The notes below the pieces were generated by a model. That model ran no database searches, had not been told where the DNA came from, and saw only the letters and a list, made by a program, of their open reading frames with translations. A stretch of DNA of 19,642 bases. It comes from an uncultured Prevotellaceae bacterium. GTDB taxonomy: Bacteria; Bacteroidota; Bacteroidia; Bacteroidales; Bacteroidaceae. The DNA lies in NCBI GenBank assembly GCA_946415695.1, contig CAMKTM010000012.1:1-19642 (forward strand), in the 5' to 3' direction. Position 1 is the stretch's first letter; the number at the start of each line of letters is the position of its first letter. Below are positions 6,267 to 14,800 of the stretch, piece by piece. Made by a program: the position numbers and the translations under genes.

Positions 6267-9200
6267 TTATTTCAACACCTTCTTGCCGTTCACTATGTAG
6301 ATGCCTTTCATTGATGTGCTATTGGCGATGCGTTGGCCAGCAAGGTTCACCATGGTTGAGCCATGCTTGTTGGCTTCGTCCGTCGCTTGCCGCTGGTCGT
6401 CCACTGTCACAATGCCTGTCGGGTCTTCGCTCATGGGTATGGCTGGGAGCACGATGCTTGGCAGTCGCTCTTCTTCCGAGAGCTTGGTCAAGAAGTAGGA
6501 TGTCGGGCCTGTCAGCGTCGCATTCGTCGTGATGTATTCGAAAGCGGTTCCTTCGGTATTCAGGACATAGCAGTTTGTGACTTTTTGCGTCAGCGTGTTG
6601 CCTTGGAACTTGTAGCCTGGCGAGGTGACGGCCATCTTCCCGGAACCAGTCTTGTAGAATGGCACGTCGAGCGAGCGGAAGATGACGGAACGTCCAGCCA
6701 TCGTGTAATCGCCAGCGATGATGTATGGTGTCTCGGCACGAAGTTCTGTGGCAGGGGCAAAGATGACTTCGCCATTGTTGCCTTGAGCTACGAACTCATA
6801 AATCCAGAAGTGTTTGTTTTCGTCGTCGAGCGCGACGTGCTTGTCGTCCACGAAGATGGAATCAGCCCTAAACGGCATCATGAAGGCATGCCATTTCGAG
6901 CCGTCTTCCGTTTCGGGGAAGGTGTAGGTGAACGTTGCGCTGTCTGCCGTGAAGCTTACGGGGACGAAGTATGGCTGGCCAGCGACCAGATTGATGCGAC
7001 TTGCTGAATTCCCGCTTACGGCATTCGACTCTTCAAGGCCTTCCGGCACCTCCATTCCTGCAGCAAATGCATAGATGGCGTTAGGGTTTCTGTTGGGCGT
7101 CAGGCGTGTAATCTTGCTGCTGCAATCGGCATAGAGGCCGCAGATGGTTGAGACGGGTCGGACGATGGAGCTGAATGCTTGTCCGGTGACGTTGCCATCG
7201 TTCTTCCAGTTTAGCACGCCGCCCTGCACTTCGCATTTCCAATCCCACAAGCCGCCGCCGCTCAGGTTGCCGTCTTGGTTGACATAAGTTGCTTTGAAAC
7301 GATAGTAATAGCCGTCGTTGAGGTTCTCGAATGCGAAATCGACGCTGACTGTTCTGCCGGCTGGGACGTCGATGGTGTACAGCGAGCTTGAGCCGCTCGA
7401 TGCTGAGTTTGCCCCGACCTTTTGCTTCCACTGCTGCAATTTGATGCTTCCGTGGAAGTCTTTCGAGCCGTTGTTCTTGATGTTAGCCTTGCCGATGAGG
7501 CGTTTGCCGTAGGCTATGTTGTTACTGCCGTTGCTGATGGTGTATGTGACGGCGAGGTTGGCCTTGTCGGCTTGCGATTCCTCTATGACTTCCATCGTTC
7601 CTCGGCCTATCTCTCCGTTGCCATTCTTGTTTGTGCAGAACCAAAGGTTGTAGGTGCCCGTTTCTGTGGGTGTGAAGTAGAACGAGAACTCTGCCTTCTC
7701 GCCTTTGCGTACGGCCACTCTGGCAAGGTTATCCGTATAGACTTTGCTTTGTGTCTTGCTGGCAAGGAGATAGACGTCCTTGTAGAACTCGTCGCCGTCG
7801 TTGCGGAATGTCACCTTTATTTCCTGTTCCTGATTAACGATGCGCAGGCCTGGGAAGACGATTGTGTCGATGCAAATGTTCTGAACTGGATTGATGATGC
7901 GCATGGTGGGTACGCCGCTGGCATTCACCACAGCTTCGATGTACTGGTCGCGCATGTTGTACATTGCCTTCCAATTCTCGGATTTTGTTGTCTTGCTGAC
8001 GGGTGAGAGTTTGTAGGTGCCTTCAGGGAGCAAGCCCTGCATTTGGAATGATTTGGTCTGCGCCGCATTGTTTGCCATGGCGGTAAGGTTCAGCGCACTG
8101 CCGACAAGAGAAAGCTTGCCGTCGTCGTCCAGTCTTGCTATTCCCGCATTGAAGCTGCCCGAAGCGCCAGTCTTGTTCGTGAAGTTGGCTACGATGGAAG
8201 TGCCGTTAAGCGAAACATTGTCGATGGTGAGGTAAGCGTCGGCCTTGACGTTGTCGGGTCGTCGGAGGCCAATCACTGCGGCTTGTCCTCTGGCGTATCC
8301 GCCGCTGCCTGCTGCTGCACCGATGCCGCTGTTGTCTCCCGAGTTGAGGACACCAATGAGGAACCAGCCGTTGCTGCCGCCTCCCCATCCCCAGTTGACG
8401 TGGAAGAGGTTTTCGCCGTCGAACCCGTCAATCACGAACGCGTGGCCGCCGCTGATTTTGCTTCCGCTGAAGGGGATGGGATAGCCGGCTGCCACCTCGT
8501 TGTAAAGCAAATCGAACCATTCGTCGATGCTGTATTCGTCGCGGCCTGCTCTGTAGCCACTGTCGTCGAAGCCGAAGTATTTGATGACGTCCTTAACTTC
8601 CCAATGGGCGCTGGAGGAGCCTCCGTAGCTCATCTTCACGGCTTGTCCGCAATAGCGCATCAGGTTTGCCACAGCAGTGTCCTGTGCGGTGTGGGCGTGA
8701 CTTTCGCTGCAGCTGTAAGTGTCGCGCATGTTTTCCCAGTCGATGATGCTGCCGCGCGCCACGGCGGGGAAGGTGACGGTCTTCGTCGTGCCGTTGCTCA
8801 ACGTGTAGGTCTTGGTGTAGGAGGGGATTGACGCCTTAATCTTATCAGGGAATTTGTGGAAGTTGATGACTTGTGCCCAGGCGGTGGCTATACATCCCGT
8901 TGCAGGACGTGCCTGCGAGCCGTCCTCTTTGTAGTACTTCGAGATGGTAAGGTTGTAGGGGAGTCCCTGGTTCCATCTGCTGGTTAAAATCTCGGGTACG
9001 CTGTGCTTTGTGCCGCTCACTTTGTTGCGCTTCTTGAGAATCGGCGAGTTGGGGGCAATGTTGTTGTCGATAACGTACTTAATCTCGTCGGCATATCCCT
9101 GTAGCCATGAACGCATGTTCTCGGGAATGTTCTCGGGGTCGAATGTGCCTTGCTCCACGTAGCCCAGGATGGGTTCTATGCGGTCGTCGCCCGATACGAT

Positions 9201-9458
9201 GACATAGCCTTCGTCGTTTCCGGCGTTGAAGACATAGAAGGCATCGCCCCAGCCATCTTCCGTAAGAGCGGACGAATCGGAGGCTTGAGCTTTCTTGCGG
9301 GCTCCTTCTCCTGCGGGAGAGGAGTCAGGAGACAGGCATTTGCCTTTTGCAAGCATGTAAGCTTGTGCCGTGAAGAGTGCAGCCTGCTTTCCTATGGGCT
9401 CTGCCGTTGCCATGAGCGCAAAGCAGAATGTCAAGAATGATAAAAGAGAAGTTTTCAT
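6267..9458 (-). CDS. Secreted C10 family cysteine protease, 1063 aa
   Basis: A large secreted protease of the streptopain/interpain family (MEROPS C10). Start is taken as ATG at 9458: a longer start at 9488 would lie on top of the promoter, and this one gives a clean signal peptide (MKTSLLSFLTFCFALMATA). The SpeB-like inhibitory prodomain follows (FYVFNAGNDEGYVIVSGDD, about 74-92). The catalytic Cys is C189 in PATGCIATAWAQ; the catalytic His is H339 in SGGHAFVIDGFDG; NWGWGGGSNGW (355-365) is the conserved tryptophan block. Residues about 390-960 look like beta-rich, CARDB/Ig-like modules. The C-terminus GIYIVNGKKVLK is the sorting-type tail common in Prevotella secreted proteins, possibly type IX secretion. 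Substrate is unknown; host proteins are plausible by analogy with interpain A. It is the shorter of two tandem paralogues and carries a repeat-encoded segment at residues 41-53. Confidence 0.9.
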   Translation of the reverse strand: MKTSLLSFLTFCFALMATAEPIGKQAALFTAQAYMLAKGKCLSPDSSPAGEGARKKAQASDSSALTEDGWGDAFYVFNAGNDEGYVIVSGDDRIEPILGYVEQGTFDPENIPENMRSWLQGYADEIKYVIDNNIAPNSPILKKRNKVSGTKHSVPEILTSRWNQGLPYNLTISKYYKEDGSQARPATGCIATAWAQVINFHKFPDKIKASIPSYTKTYTLSNGTTKTVTFPAVARGSIIDWENMRDTYSCSESHAHTAQDTAVANLMRYCGQAVKMSYGGSSSAHWEVKDVIKYFGFDDSGYRAGRDEYSIDEWFDLLYNEVAAGYPIPFSGSKISGGHAFVIDGFDGENLFHVNWGWGGGSNGWFLIGVLNSGDNSGIGAAAGSGGYARGQAAVIGLRRPDNVKADAYLTIDNVSLNGTSIVANFTNKTGASGSFNAGIARLDDDGKLSLVGSALNLTAMANNAAQTKSFQMQGLLPEGTYKLSPVSKTTKSENWKAMYNMRDQYIEAVVNASGVPTMRIINPVQNICIDTIVFPGLRIVNQEQEIKVTFRNDGDEFYKDVYLLASKTQSKVYTDNLARVAVRKGEKAEFSFYFTPTETGTYNLWFCTNKNGNGEIGRGTMEVIEESQADKANLAVTYTISNGSNNIAYGKRLIGKANIKNNGSKDFHGSIKLQQWKQKVGANSASSGSSSLYTIDVPAGRTVSVDFAFENLNDGYYYRFKATYVNQDGNLSGGGLWDWKCEVQGGVLNWKNDGNVTGQAFSSIVRPVSTICGLYADCSSKITRLTPNRNPNAIYAFAAGMEVPEGLEESNAVSGNSASRINLVAGQPYFVPVSFTADSATFTYTFPETEDGSKWHAFMMPFRADSIFVDDKHVALDDENKHFWIYEFVAQGNNGEVIFAPATELRAETPYIIAGDYTMAGRSVIFRSLDVPFYKTGSGKMAVTSPGYKFQGNTLTQKVTNCYVLNTEGTAFEYITTNATLTGPTSYFLTKLSEEERLPSIVLPAIPMSEDPTGIVTVDDQRQATDEANKHGSTMVNLAGQRIANSTSMKGIYIVNGKKVLK
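9300..9338 (-). repeat. In-frame GC-rich repeat in the prodomain of the downstream protease
   Basis: Encodes CLSPDSSPAGEGA at residues 41-53, directly after YMLAKGK. It shares TCTCC...CTCCTCTCCC...GGAG with the other copies, in the same codon phase. It lies between the first prodomain helix and the FYVFNAG strand, where an added loop would be tolerated. Confidence 0.6.
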
Positions 9459-9485
9459 GTTGTTAGTTTTTGTAGTTTCCAAGCG

Positions 9486-9516
9486 CAAAAGTACTTTTTT
9501 TTATTTACAATGCAAA
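9486..9516 (-). promoter_or_regulatory. Promoter of the downstream C10 protease gene
   Basis: On the minus strand, TTTG (9516-9513) is followed after exactly 19 bases by TACTTTTG (9493-9486), a full match to the Bacteroidetes consensus. The chosen start codon at 9458 lies 28 bases below the -7 box. This argues that the gene is transcribed separately from the upstream paralogue and decides the start codon. Confidence 0.78.
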
Positions 9517-9673
9517 ATTATTAAAGTGTTTTTTGCAGGTGACTTCTTATCTGCTCCTTCTTTAGCGGGCAGCAAAGGTTTCTTAATGATTTCTATGTAT
9601 TATGTGACTCGAAGGTCCATGTGTGGTTGAGCAACATGGCGTGCCATGTCATCAAGCGTCGCGTATTGCCTTC

Positions 9674-9739
9674 ATTGCAAGTACATGACCATGCAATTGC
9701 AAGTACATGACCATGCAATTGCTTTTACATGTACAAGCA
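9674..9739. repeat. Three 22-bp direct repeats
   Basis: Copies lie at 9674-9695, 9696-9717 and 9718-9739. The first two are identical, with core TGCAAGTACATGACCATGCA. The third is diverged but keeps ATTGC, TACATG and the final GCA. The junctions create the palindrome TGCAATTGCA, and the third copy contains TACATGTA. There are no spacers, so this is not a CRISPR. It could be a protein-binding array or a simple tandem duplication. Confidence 0.85.
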
Positions 9740-9790
9740 ATAAAAGACCCTTGCGAGGTTGACAGAAGTGGTTGGCCTAATCAATAAAAA

Positions 9791-9824
9791 AAGCGTGCCT
9801 CGTCTCATGGACGGGCACGCCTTT
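9791..9824 (-). terminator. Terminator of the upstream C10 protease gene
   Basis: Read on the minus strand, GGCGTGCC pairs with GGCACGC across a 14-base loop and is followed by seven T (9786-9792). It lies about 40 bases after the stop codon at 9862. The stem sequence GCGTGCCTCGT is shared with the hairpin at 3904-3943. Confidence 0.8.
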
Positions 9825-9861
9825 ATTGCTGTGCTGAAATGCTTTGGCTGATAAGGTGGTG

Positions 9862-12800
9862 TTATTTCAGCACCTTCTTGCCGTTTATGATGTAAACACC
9901 TTTCGCCCGTGGCTTGGCCACAGACCATTTTCTGCCACTGAGGTCGTACCATTTGCCATTTGACGATTGACCGTTTACTATTTCGTCCGCACTAAAGGTG
10001 AGGCTGTTGATGCCGGTTGGGGCGTTGAGGGTAATGGTGTAGGCTGCTTCGTCCGGCAGTTCGAAGAAGGCGCGGAACCCCATGATGCTGCCGTCCGCTT
10101 CGAGCCCATTGATGGTGCCGTCGGCATCGAGGCCGTATATCGGCGTTGCCGACTGACCTGCGTGGACGGGGGCAAAGGTGCCGTGGAAGCGTACGTCGCC
10201 ATGTGCGATGGTCTCTGCTTCCGTGGTTTCGGCAGCTATGGTGATGTTCGTCAGCAGGATGTCGTCGGCGATGGCGTTGGGCAGGTGGAGAATGTACGGA
10301 TGGCCTGCATTGAGGCTGTTGGTGATGTAGAAGTCAAGGTTGCTGTCCGTAAGGTCGCCAAACTGATATGCCTTGGCCCCTTCGCCAAAGAGTGCGCTCA
10401 CGTTTTCCACTTCGAAGGGCAGGCAGATGGTGTTCCATCCGGCACTGAAGGTGCGCCTCAGGATGAGTTGGTCATAAGTGCCGGCAACGATGGCTTCGGA
10501 AGAAGTCTCGTCGAGCGCCATTACAGGAGCCACGGGGATGTCCGGGAGCACGATGCTGGGCAGTCGCATTTCCTCCGGAAGGTTTGTCGTGAAGTACGAT
10601 TCCATTCCGTTCAGCACGGTGTTCGTCGTGACATACTCGAAGGCTGTCCCTTCCTCATTCAAGATGTAGCAGTCCTTGATTCTTGGAGAATAGGTGTTGC
10701 CGTGGAACAAATAGTCGGACGTGGTGACAATCATTTTGTCGGAGCCTGACTTATAGAAAGGTACTCTGAGCGAGCGGAAGGTGAGGGTGCGTCCAGCCAT
10801 CGTGGCGTCGCCGGCAATGATGTAGGGCGTATTGCCGCGCAGTATGGTGGCAGGGGCAAAGTTGACCTCGCCATTGTTGCCTTGGGAGGCGAACTCGTAA
10901 ATCCAGAAATGCTTGTATTTGTTGTCGAGCGTAACATGTAGGTTGTCCAAGAAGATGGAGTCAACCTCGAATGGCATCGTGATGGCGTACCAGCCTGTGC
11001 CTTGTTCTTCTGCTGGGAAGGAGAAGGCGAAGGTGGCTGTGTCGGCTTCGAAGTTGGTGGGGAGGTAGTAGGGGTAGCCGTTTCCCAGGTCGATACGGTC
11101 GGCATGGTTGCCCATCACGACGTTGGCCGTGTCGAGCTTCAAGGGCTTTTCCATGTTTGCGCTGAAGGCGTAGATGCAGTTGGGATTCTTGTTCGGCGAC
11201 ATGCGGTTGATATTCCTGCTGCAATCGGCGAAGACGCCGCAGATGTTCACGGCTGTTGACATGGTTGTGGAAAAGGCTTTTCCTGTTGGTGCGCCATCGG
11301 TTTTCCAGTATGCCACGCCTTCTTTCATTTCCCATCCGCCAAGATCCCAAACGCCGCCGTTGACGAGCGAGCCGCCTTGGCTGTCGTTGCTGGCGGCAAT
11401 GTAATATTTGTTGCTTGTTTTAAGGCCATCGTAATGGAAGTCAATGGTGCCCACCTTGCCGGCGGGGATATAGACTTCGTACGTATGGCTTGGACCGCTC
11501 CATGCAGAGCCCGAGCTGTTCGGCTGGTTCCAAAGTTGCAGGCAGATTTTGCCGTCGAAATCGGTTTTTGAGTTGTTCTTGATTTTTGCCTGCCCCACGA
11601 GCTGCTTGCCATAGACTACTCCGCTGACGGAATTGGTGATGTTGTAGGCCGTGACGGAAAGGTTAGCCTTGACGGCTTGCGATTCCTCTACGATTTCCAT
11701 TGTGCTCTGTCCCACCATTCCGGAACCATCACTTCCGGTGCAGAACCAGAGATTGTAGGTGCCGGCCTCTTCGGGCTTGAAGAAGTACGACACCACTACT
11801 GTCTCGCCTTTGCGAACTGCCACCATCGAGCGGCTTTCGGTATAGATTTTTTCTTGTGTCAAGCTGGCAAAGAGACGAATTTCCTTGAAATACTCGTTGC
11901 CGTTGTTGCGGTAGGTCACTCTCACTTCCTGCTGGTTGCCCACGATGCATGAGCCGGGGAATACGATGGTGTCGATGCTGATGTCGTTGCCGTTGCTGAT
12001 ATCTACGGGCGTCAAGGTGAGATTGCCTTCGCTATCGACCACGGCCTCTATGTAATGATTGAGCATGTTGTACTTCGGGCGCCATTCTTTGCTTCTTGTA
12101 GGCTTGCTTGCCGGCGAGAGCTTGTAGGTGCCTTCTTCGAGCCTGTTCCTAAGGGAGAAGGTCTTGGTCTGCGTGGTGTTTGTAGCCATGCTGGTGATGG
12201 ATTGTTGGAGGCCGACGAGAGAGAAGGTGCCGTCCTCTTCCTCCTTCACGATACCGACGTTGAAGCTGCCCGTTGCACCCGTTCTGTTCTCGAACGATGC
12301 TTTGATGGAAGTAGAGGCAGAGATGGAAACGTCTTTGATGTAGAGATAGGTGTCGGCATTGTTGCTGTCGGGCAAGCGAAGGTTGAAGAGGGCACGCTGC
12401 CCCATGCTGTAGCCGTCGCTACTGCTGCTTGCACCAATGCCGCTGTTGTCGCCCGGGTTGAGAATGCCTACGAGGAACCAGCCGTTGCTGCCACCTCCCC
12501 AGCCCCAATTGAGGTGGAAGAGGTTCTCGCCGTCGAAGCCATCGAGCACGAAAGCATGGCCACCGCCCGAGGAGAAGCCGGAGAAGAGGACAGGATAGCC
12601 CTGCTCAATCTCGTTATACAACATTTCGAACCAGTCGTCGATGCTGTAGTCGCGACGTTCACCTACGTAGCAACTATTATCGTAACCGAAGTACTTGATA
12701 TAAGCTTCGGCGCTGATGTTGGCACCCGAAGAAGGCCCGTAATGCATGTTGACAGCCTGACCGCAATAGTGCATCAGGTTTGCTACAGCAGAATCCTGTG

Positions 12801-13575
12801 CATTGGCTACATGATTGTTTTCCCAGTCGTAGGTGTCCTGCATGTTGTCCCAGTCAATAGGCGTGTTGCGAGGAATGGCTTTTTGTGTAGTGGTCTTCTT
12901 CGACCCATTCTTCTTTGATGTGTAGGTGATGCTATATCCGGGAATAATGGCCTTCGTCTTTTCTGGGAAGCGGTAGAACCTCATCACCTGAGCCATCGCA
13001 GTGGCTGTGCAACCTGTGGCGGGTCCTGACCTCAGGGGGAGAGGCGATTCTTCTTTTACGTCATCCTCCAGATAGTAGTCCGGACAGGTGATGTTGTAAG
13101 GCTTTCCCTGATTCCAACGGGTGGTCAGCAGCTCGGGTATGCTGTGCTTTGTGCCGCGTACCTTGTTCCTCTTCTTGAGGAGCGGCGAGTCAGGCTGCAG
13201 GTTATTGTCAACGATGTACTTAATCTGGTCGGCATAGAGCTGTAGCCACGAGCGCATGTTCTCGGGAATGTTCTCCGGGTCGAATGTGCCTTGTTCAACA
13301 TAGCCAAGAATCGGTTCTGTGCGATCATCACCTGATACGATGACATAGCCGCCGTCGTTCCCGGCATTGAAGACATAGTAGTAGGGCTGTTCGTTCTCTG
13401 ATTCCCCAGAAAAGTCTTTCGCCCCTCTCCTCGTAGAGGAGTTAAGGGAGAGGCTTTTGCCTTTAGTAAGCATGTAGGTCTGAGCCGTGTAGAGCGCAGC
13501 CTGCTTGCCAATAGGATCAGCCATCGCCGACAGGGCAAAGCAAAGAATCAGGAAAGAGAGAGAAAAGTTTTTCAT
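9862..13575 (-). CDS. Secreted C10 family cysteine protease with extra C-terminal domain, 1237 aa
   Basis: Paralogue of the protease encoded at 6267-9458. Signal peptide MKNFSLSFLILCFALSAMA, prodomain (YYVFNAGNDGGYVIVSGDD), catalytic C189 in PATGCTATAMAQ, catalytic H340 in GGGHAFVLDGFDG and NWGWGGGSNGW are all present, so it should be active. The beta-rich region after the protease domain aligns with the paralogue through RLPSIVLPDIP. Then come about 174 residues absent from the paralogue (roughly 1015-1190), starting with a TYDQLILRRTFSAGWNTICLPF block of a type I associate with secreted Prevotella proteins. The tail YDLSGRKW...KGVYIINGKKVLK matches the sorting-type C-terminus. Repeat-derived segments lie at residues 41-52 and about 1197-1208. 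SPLPLRSG (177-184), just before the catalytic Cys block, is also longer than in the paralogue. No consensus promoter is seen upstream. Confidence 0.9.
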   Translation of the reverse strand: MKNFSLSFLILCFALSAMADPIGKQAALYTAQTYMLTKGKSLSLNSSTRRGAKDFSGESENEQPYYYVFNAGNDGGYVIVSGDDRTEPILGYVEQGTFDPENIPENMRSWLQLYADQIKYIVDNNLQPDSPLLKKRNKVRGTKHSIPELLTTRWNQGKPYNITCPDYYLEDDVKEESPLPLRSGPATGCTATAMAQVMRFYRFPEKTKAIIPGYSITYTSKKNGSKKTTTQKAIPRNTPIDWDNMQDTYDWENNHVANAQDSAVANLMHYCGQAVNMHYGPSSGANISAEAYIKYFGYDNSCYVGERRDYSIDDWFEMLYNEIEQGYPVLFSGFSSGGGHAFVLDGFDGENLFHLNWGWGGGSNGWFLVGILNPGDNSGIGASSSSDGYSMGQRALFNLRLPDSNNADTYLYIKDVSISASTSIKASFENRTGATGSFNVGIVKEEEDGTFSLVGLQQSITSMATNTTQTKTFSLRNRLEEGTYKLSPASKPTRSKEWRPKYNMLNHYIEAVVDSEGNLTLTPVDISNGNDISIDTIVFPGSCIVGNQQEVRVTYRNNGNEYFKEIRLFASLTQEKIYTESRSMVAVRKGETVVVSYFFKPEEAGTYNLWFCTGSDGSGMVGQSTMEIVEESQAVKANLSVTAYNITNSVSGVVYGKQLVGQAKIKNNSKTDFDGKICLQLWNQPNSSGSAWSGPSHTYEVYIPAGKVGTIDFHYDGLKTSNKYYIAASNDSQGGSLVNGGVWDLGGWEMKEGVAYWKTDGAPTGKAFSTTMSTAVNICGVFADCSRNINRMSPNKNPNCIYAFSANMEKPLKLDTANVVMGNHADRIDLGNGYPYYLPTNFEADTATFAFSFPAEEQGTGWYAITMPFEVDSIFLDNLHVTLDNKYKHFWIYEFASQGNNGEVNFAPATILRGNTPYIIAGDATMAGRTLTFRSLRVPFYKSGSDKMIVTTSDYLFHGNTYSPRIKDCYILNEEGTAFEYVTTNTVLNGMESYFTTNLPEEMRLPSIVLPDIPVAPVMALDETSSEAIVAGTYDQLILRRTFSAGWNTICLPFEVENVSALFGEGAKAYQFGDLTDSNLDFYITNSLNAGHPYILHLPNAIADDILLTNITIAAETTEAETIAHGDVRFHGTFAPVHAGQSATPIYGLDADGTINGLEADGSIMGFRAFFELPDEAAYTITLNAPTGINSLTFSADEIVNGQSSNGKWYDLSGRKWSVAKPRAKGVYIINGKKVLK
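9949..9984 (-). repeat. In-frame AATAGTAAAC-type repeat near the C-terminus of the upstream protease
   Basis: The minus strand reads GAAATAGTAAACGGTCAATC and continues with GTCAAATGGCAAATGG, encoding EIVNGQSSNGKW. It resembles the spacer repeats before galE and rnfA (AAATAGTAAATTGTCAAATAG type). It sits between the extra domain and the sorting-type tail, at a place where the paralogue has unrelated sequence. Confidence 0.5.
13420..13455 (-). repeat. In-frame GC-rich repeat in the prodomain of the upstream protease
   Basis: Encodes SLSLNSSTRRGA at residues 41-52, directly after YMLTKGK. That is the same residue position and codon phase as the copy in the paralogue, so the insertion probably predates the gene duplication. 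CCTCTCC...CTCCTCT and AGGAGAGGGG form an imperfect inverted repeat. Confidence 0.65.
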
Positions 13576-13729
13576 AATTCTAAGTGTTAGTTGTTAGATT
13601 GTTTACTCAAGTTTCGCGTGCTTGTTGGCGTTTTGTTGTCAAAACATTTGACTTCTCCGCCAGCGTCTGAGGCTTACCGAAGAACTGCTTAACTGCTGAC
13701 TACTTAATTACTTGCGGAAGTTGAATCAT

Positions 13730-14746
13730 TCACTTATCATAGCCGTTGGGGTTGTTCTTCTGGAAGTTCCAGGAGTCGCGGCACATCTCTTCGATGCCGA
13801 ACTTGGCTTCCCAGCCGAGCTCGCGCTTTGCCTTAGCGGGGTCGCAGTAGCAGGTGGCGATGTCGCCCGGGCGGCGAGGCTTGATGGCGTAGGGAACCTT
13901 CAGACCATTGGCTTTTTCGAAGGCCTTGACAACGTCGAGGACGGAATAGCCATGGCCTGTGCCGAGGTTGTAGATGGCAAGTCCCTTGTTCTCCTGGATG
14001 GCTTTGAGGGCGCAGACGTGGCCGTTGGCAAGGTCAACGACGTGGATGTAGTCGCGGACGCCTGTGCCGTCGTGTGTGTCATAGTCGTTGCCGAATACGC
14101 CCAGTTCCTTGCGGATGCCGATGGCGGTCTGCGTGATGTAAGGCATCAGATTGTTGGGGATGCCGTTGGGGTTCTCGCCGATGAGACCAGACTCGTGCGC
14201 ACCGATGGGGTTGAAGTAACGTAGCAGGACGACGTTCCATTCGGGGTCGGCCTTCTGAACATCCATCAGCACTTGTTCAATCATCGACTTTGTCCAGCCG
14301 TAAGGATTGGTGCATTGTCCCTTGGGACATTCCTCGGTGATGGGAATGATGGCAGGGTCGCCATAGACCGTGGCACTTGAGGAGAAGATGATGTTCTTGC
14401 AACCATGCTGCTGCATGACATCGACAAGAACGAACACGCCGTTCATGTTTGTTTCGTAGTACATGAGAGGCTTTGCCACCGACTCGCCGACGGCCTTGAG
14501 ACCGGCGAAGTTGATGACGGCATCTATCTTGTGGTCCGTAAAGACCTTGTCCATAGCTGCACGGTCGCGAATATCGGCCTCAATGAAGATGACCTTGTGG
14601 CCGATGATCTTCTCTACGCGACGAATTGCCTCGGGCTGAGAATTATAGAAGTTATCTACAACAACCACGCTGTGGCCTGCTTTGTCTAACTCAATAAGGG
14701 TGTGGCTGCCGATGTAACCTGCGCCACCAGTTAAAAGGATGTTCAT
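13730..14746 (-). CDS. galE: UDP-glucose 4-epimerase
   Basis: A 338-residue cytoplasmic enzyme that interconverts UDP-glucose and UDP-galactose using tightly bound NAD+, for galactose use and for surface glycan precursors. The N-terminus GGAGYIGS (residues 7-14) is the Rossmann NAD-binding motif. S124 in SSSATVYG, Y149 and K153 in the YxxxK motif form the catalytic set, at the same numbers and total length as E. coli GalE. It follows rnfA on the same strand after 128 bases that contain repeats and a hairpin, so it may be the last gene of the rnf operon or be partly uncoupled from it. No functional link between Rnf and GalE is known to me. The 154 bases after its stop (13576-13729) show no clear terminator. 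Confidence 0.96.
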   Translation of the reverse strand: MNILLTGGAGYIGSHTLIELDKAGHSVVVVDNFYNSQPEAIRRVEKIIGHKVIFIEADIRDRAAMDKVFTDHKIDAVINFAGLKAVGESVAKPLMYYETNMNGVFVLVDVMQQHGCKNIIFSSSATVYGDPAIIPITEECPKGQCTNPYGWTKSMIEQVLMDVQKADPEWNVVLLRYFNPIGAHESGLIGENPNGIPNNLMPYITQTAIGIRKELGVFGNDYDTHDGTGVRDYIHVVDLANGHVCALKAIQENKGLAIYNLGTGHGYSVLDVVKAFEKANGLKVPYAIKPRRPGDIATCYCDPAKAKRELGWEAKFGIEEMCRDSWNFQKNNPNGYDK

Positions 14747-14751
14747 CTGTT

Positions 14752-14800
14752 TATTTACTATTTGACAATTTACTATTTACGATTTATTTACTATTTATGC
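14752..14800 (-). repeat. AAATAGTAAAT-type spacer repeat before galE
   Basis: The minus strand is built of AAATAGTAAA, AAATCGTAAA and TTGTCAAATAG units, directly upstream of the galE start. Closely related sequence lies between rnfE and rnfA (15497-15535), in front of the ABC-F gene (about 789-825), and in the protease C-terminus (9949-9984). Confidence 0.6.

Larger units (their letters stand above)
9459..9861. other. Gene-free gap between the two proteases
   Basis: These 403 bases hold no credible gene. From right to left they contain the terminator of the upstream protease (9791-9824), three copies of a 22-bp repeat (9674-9739), a small perfect palindromic hairpin ACATGGC-GT-GCCATGT (9634-9649), about 110 bases without recognisable features (9520-9630), and the promoter of the downstream protease. 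The small open frames here show no family resemblance. Confidence 0.7.

Noticed and set aside
9458..9488. A start for the downstream protease ten codons earlier
   Set aside because: It would place the coding start on the promoter -7 box, and it puts a polar stretch ahead of the signal peptide.
9674..9739. A CRISPR array
   Set aside because: Repeats are directly adjacent without spacers, only three copies exist, and no cas gene is present.
12055..12918. A 287-codon plus-strand frame within the upstream protease
   Set aside because: It covers the conserved catalytic domain in antisense, and Val/Ala/Glu-rich shadows of this kind occur at the same place in the paralogue.
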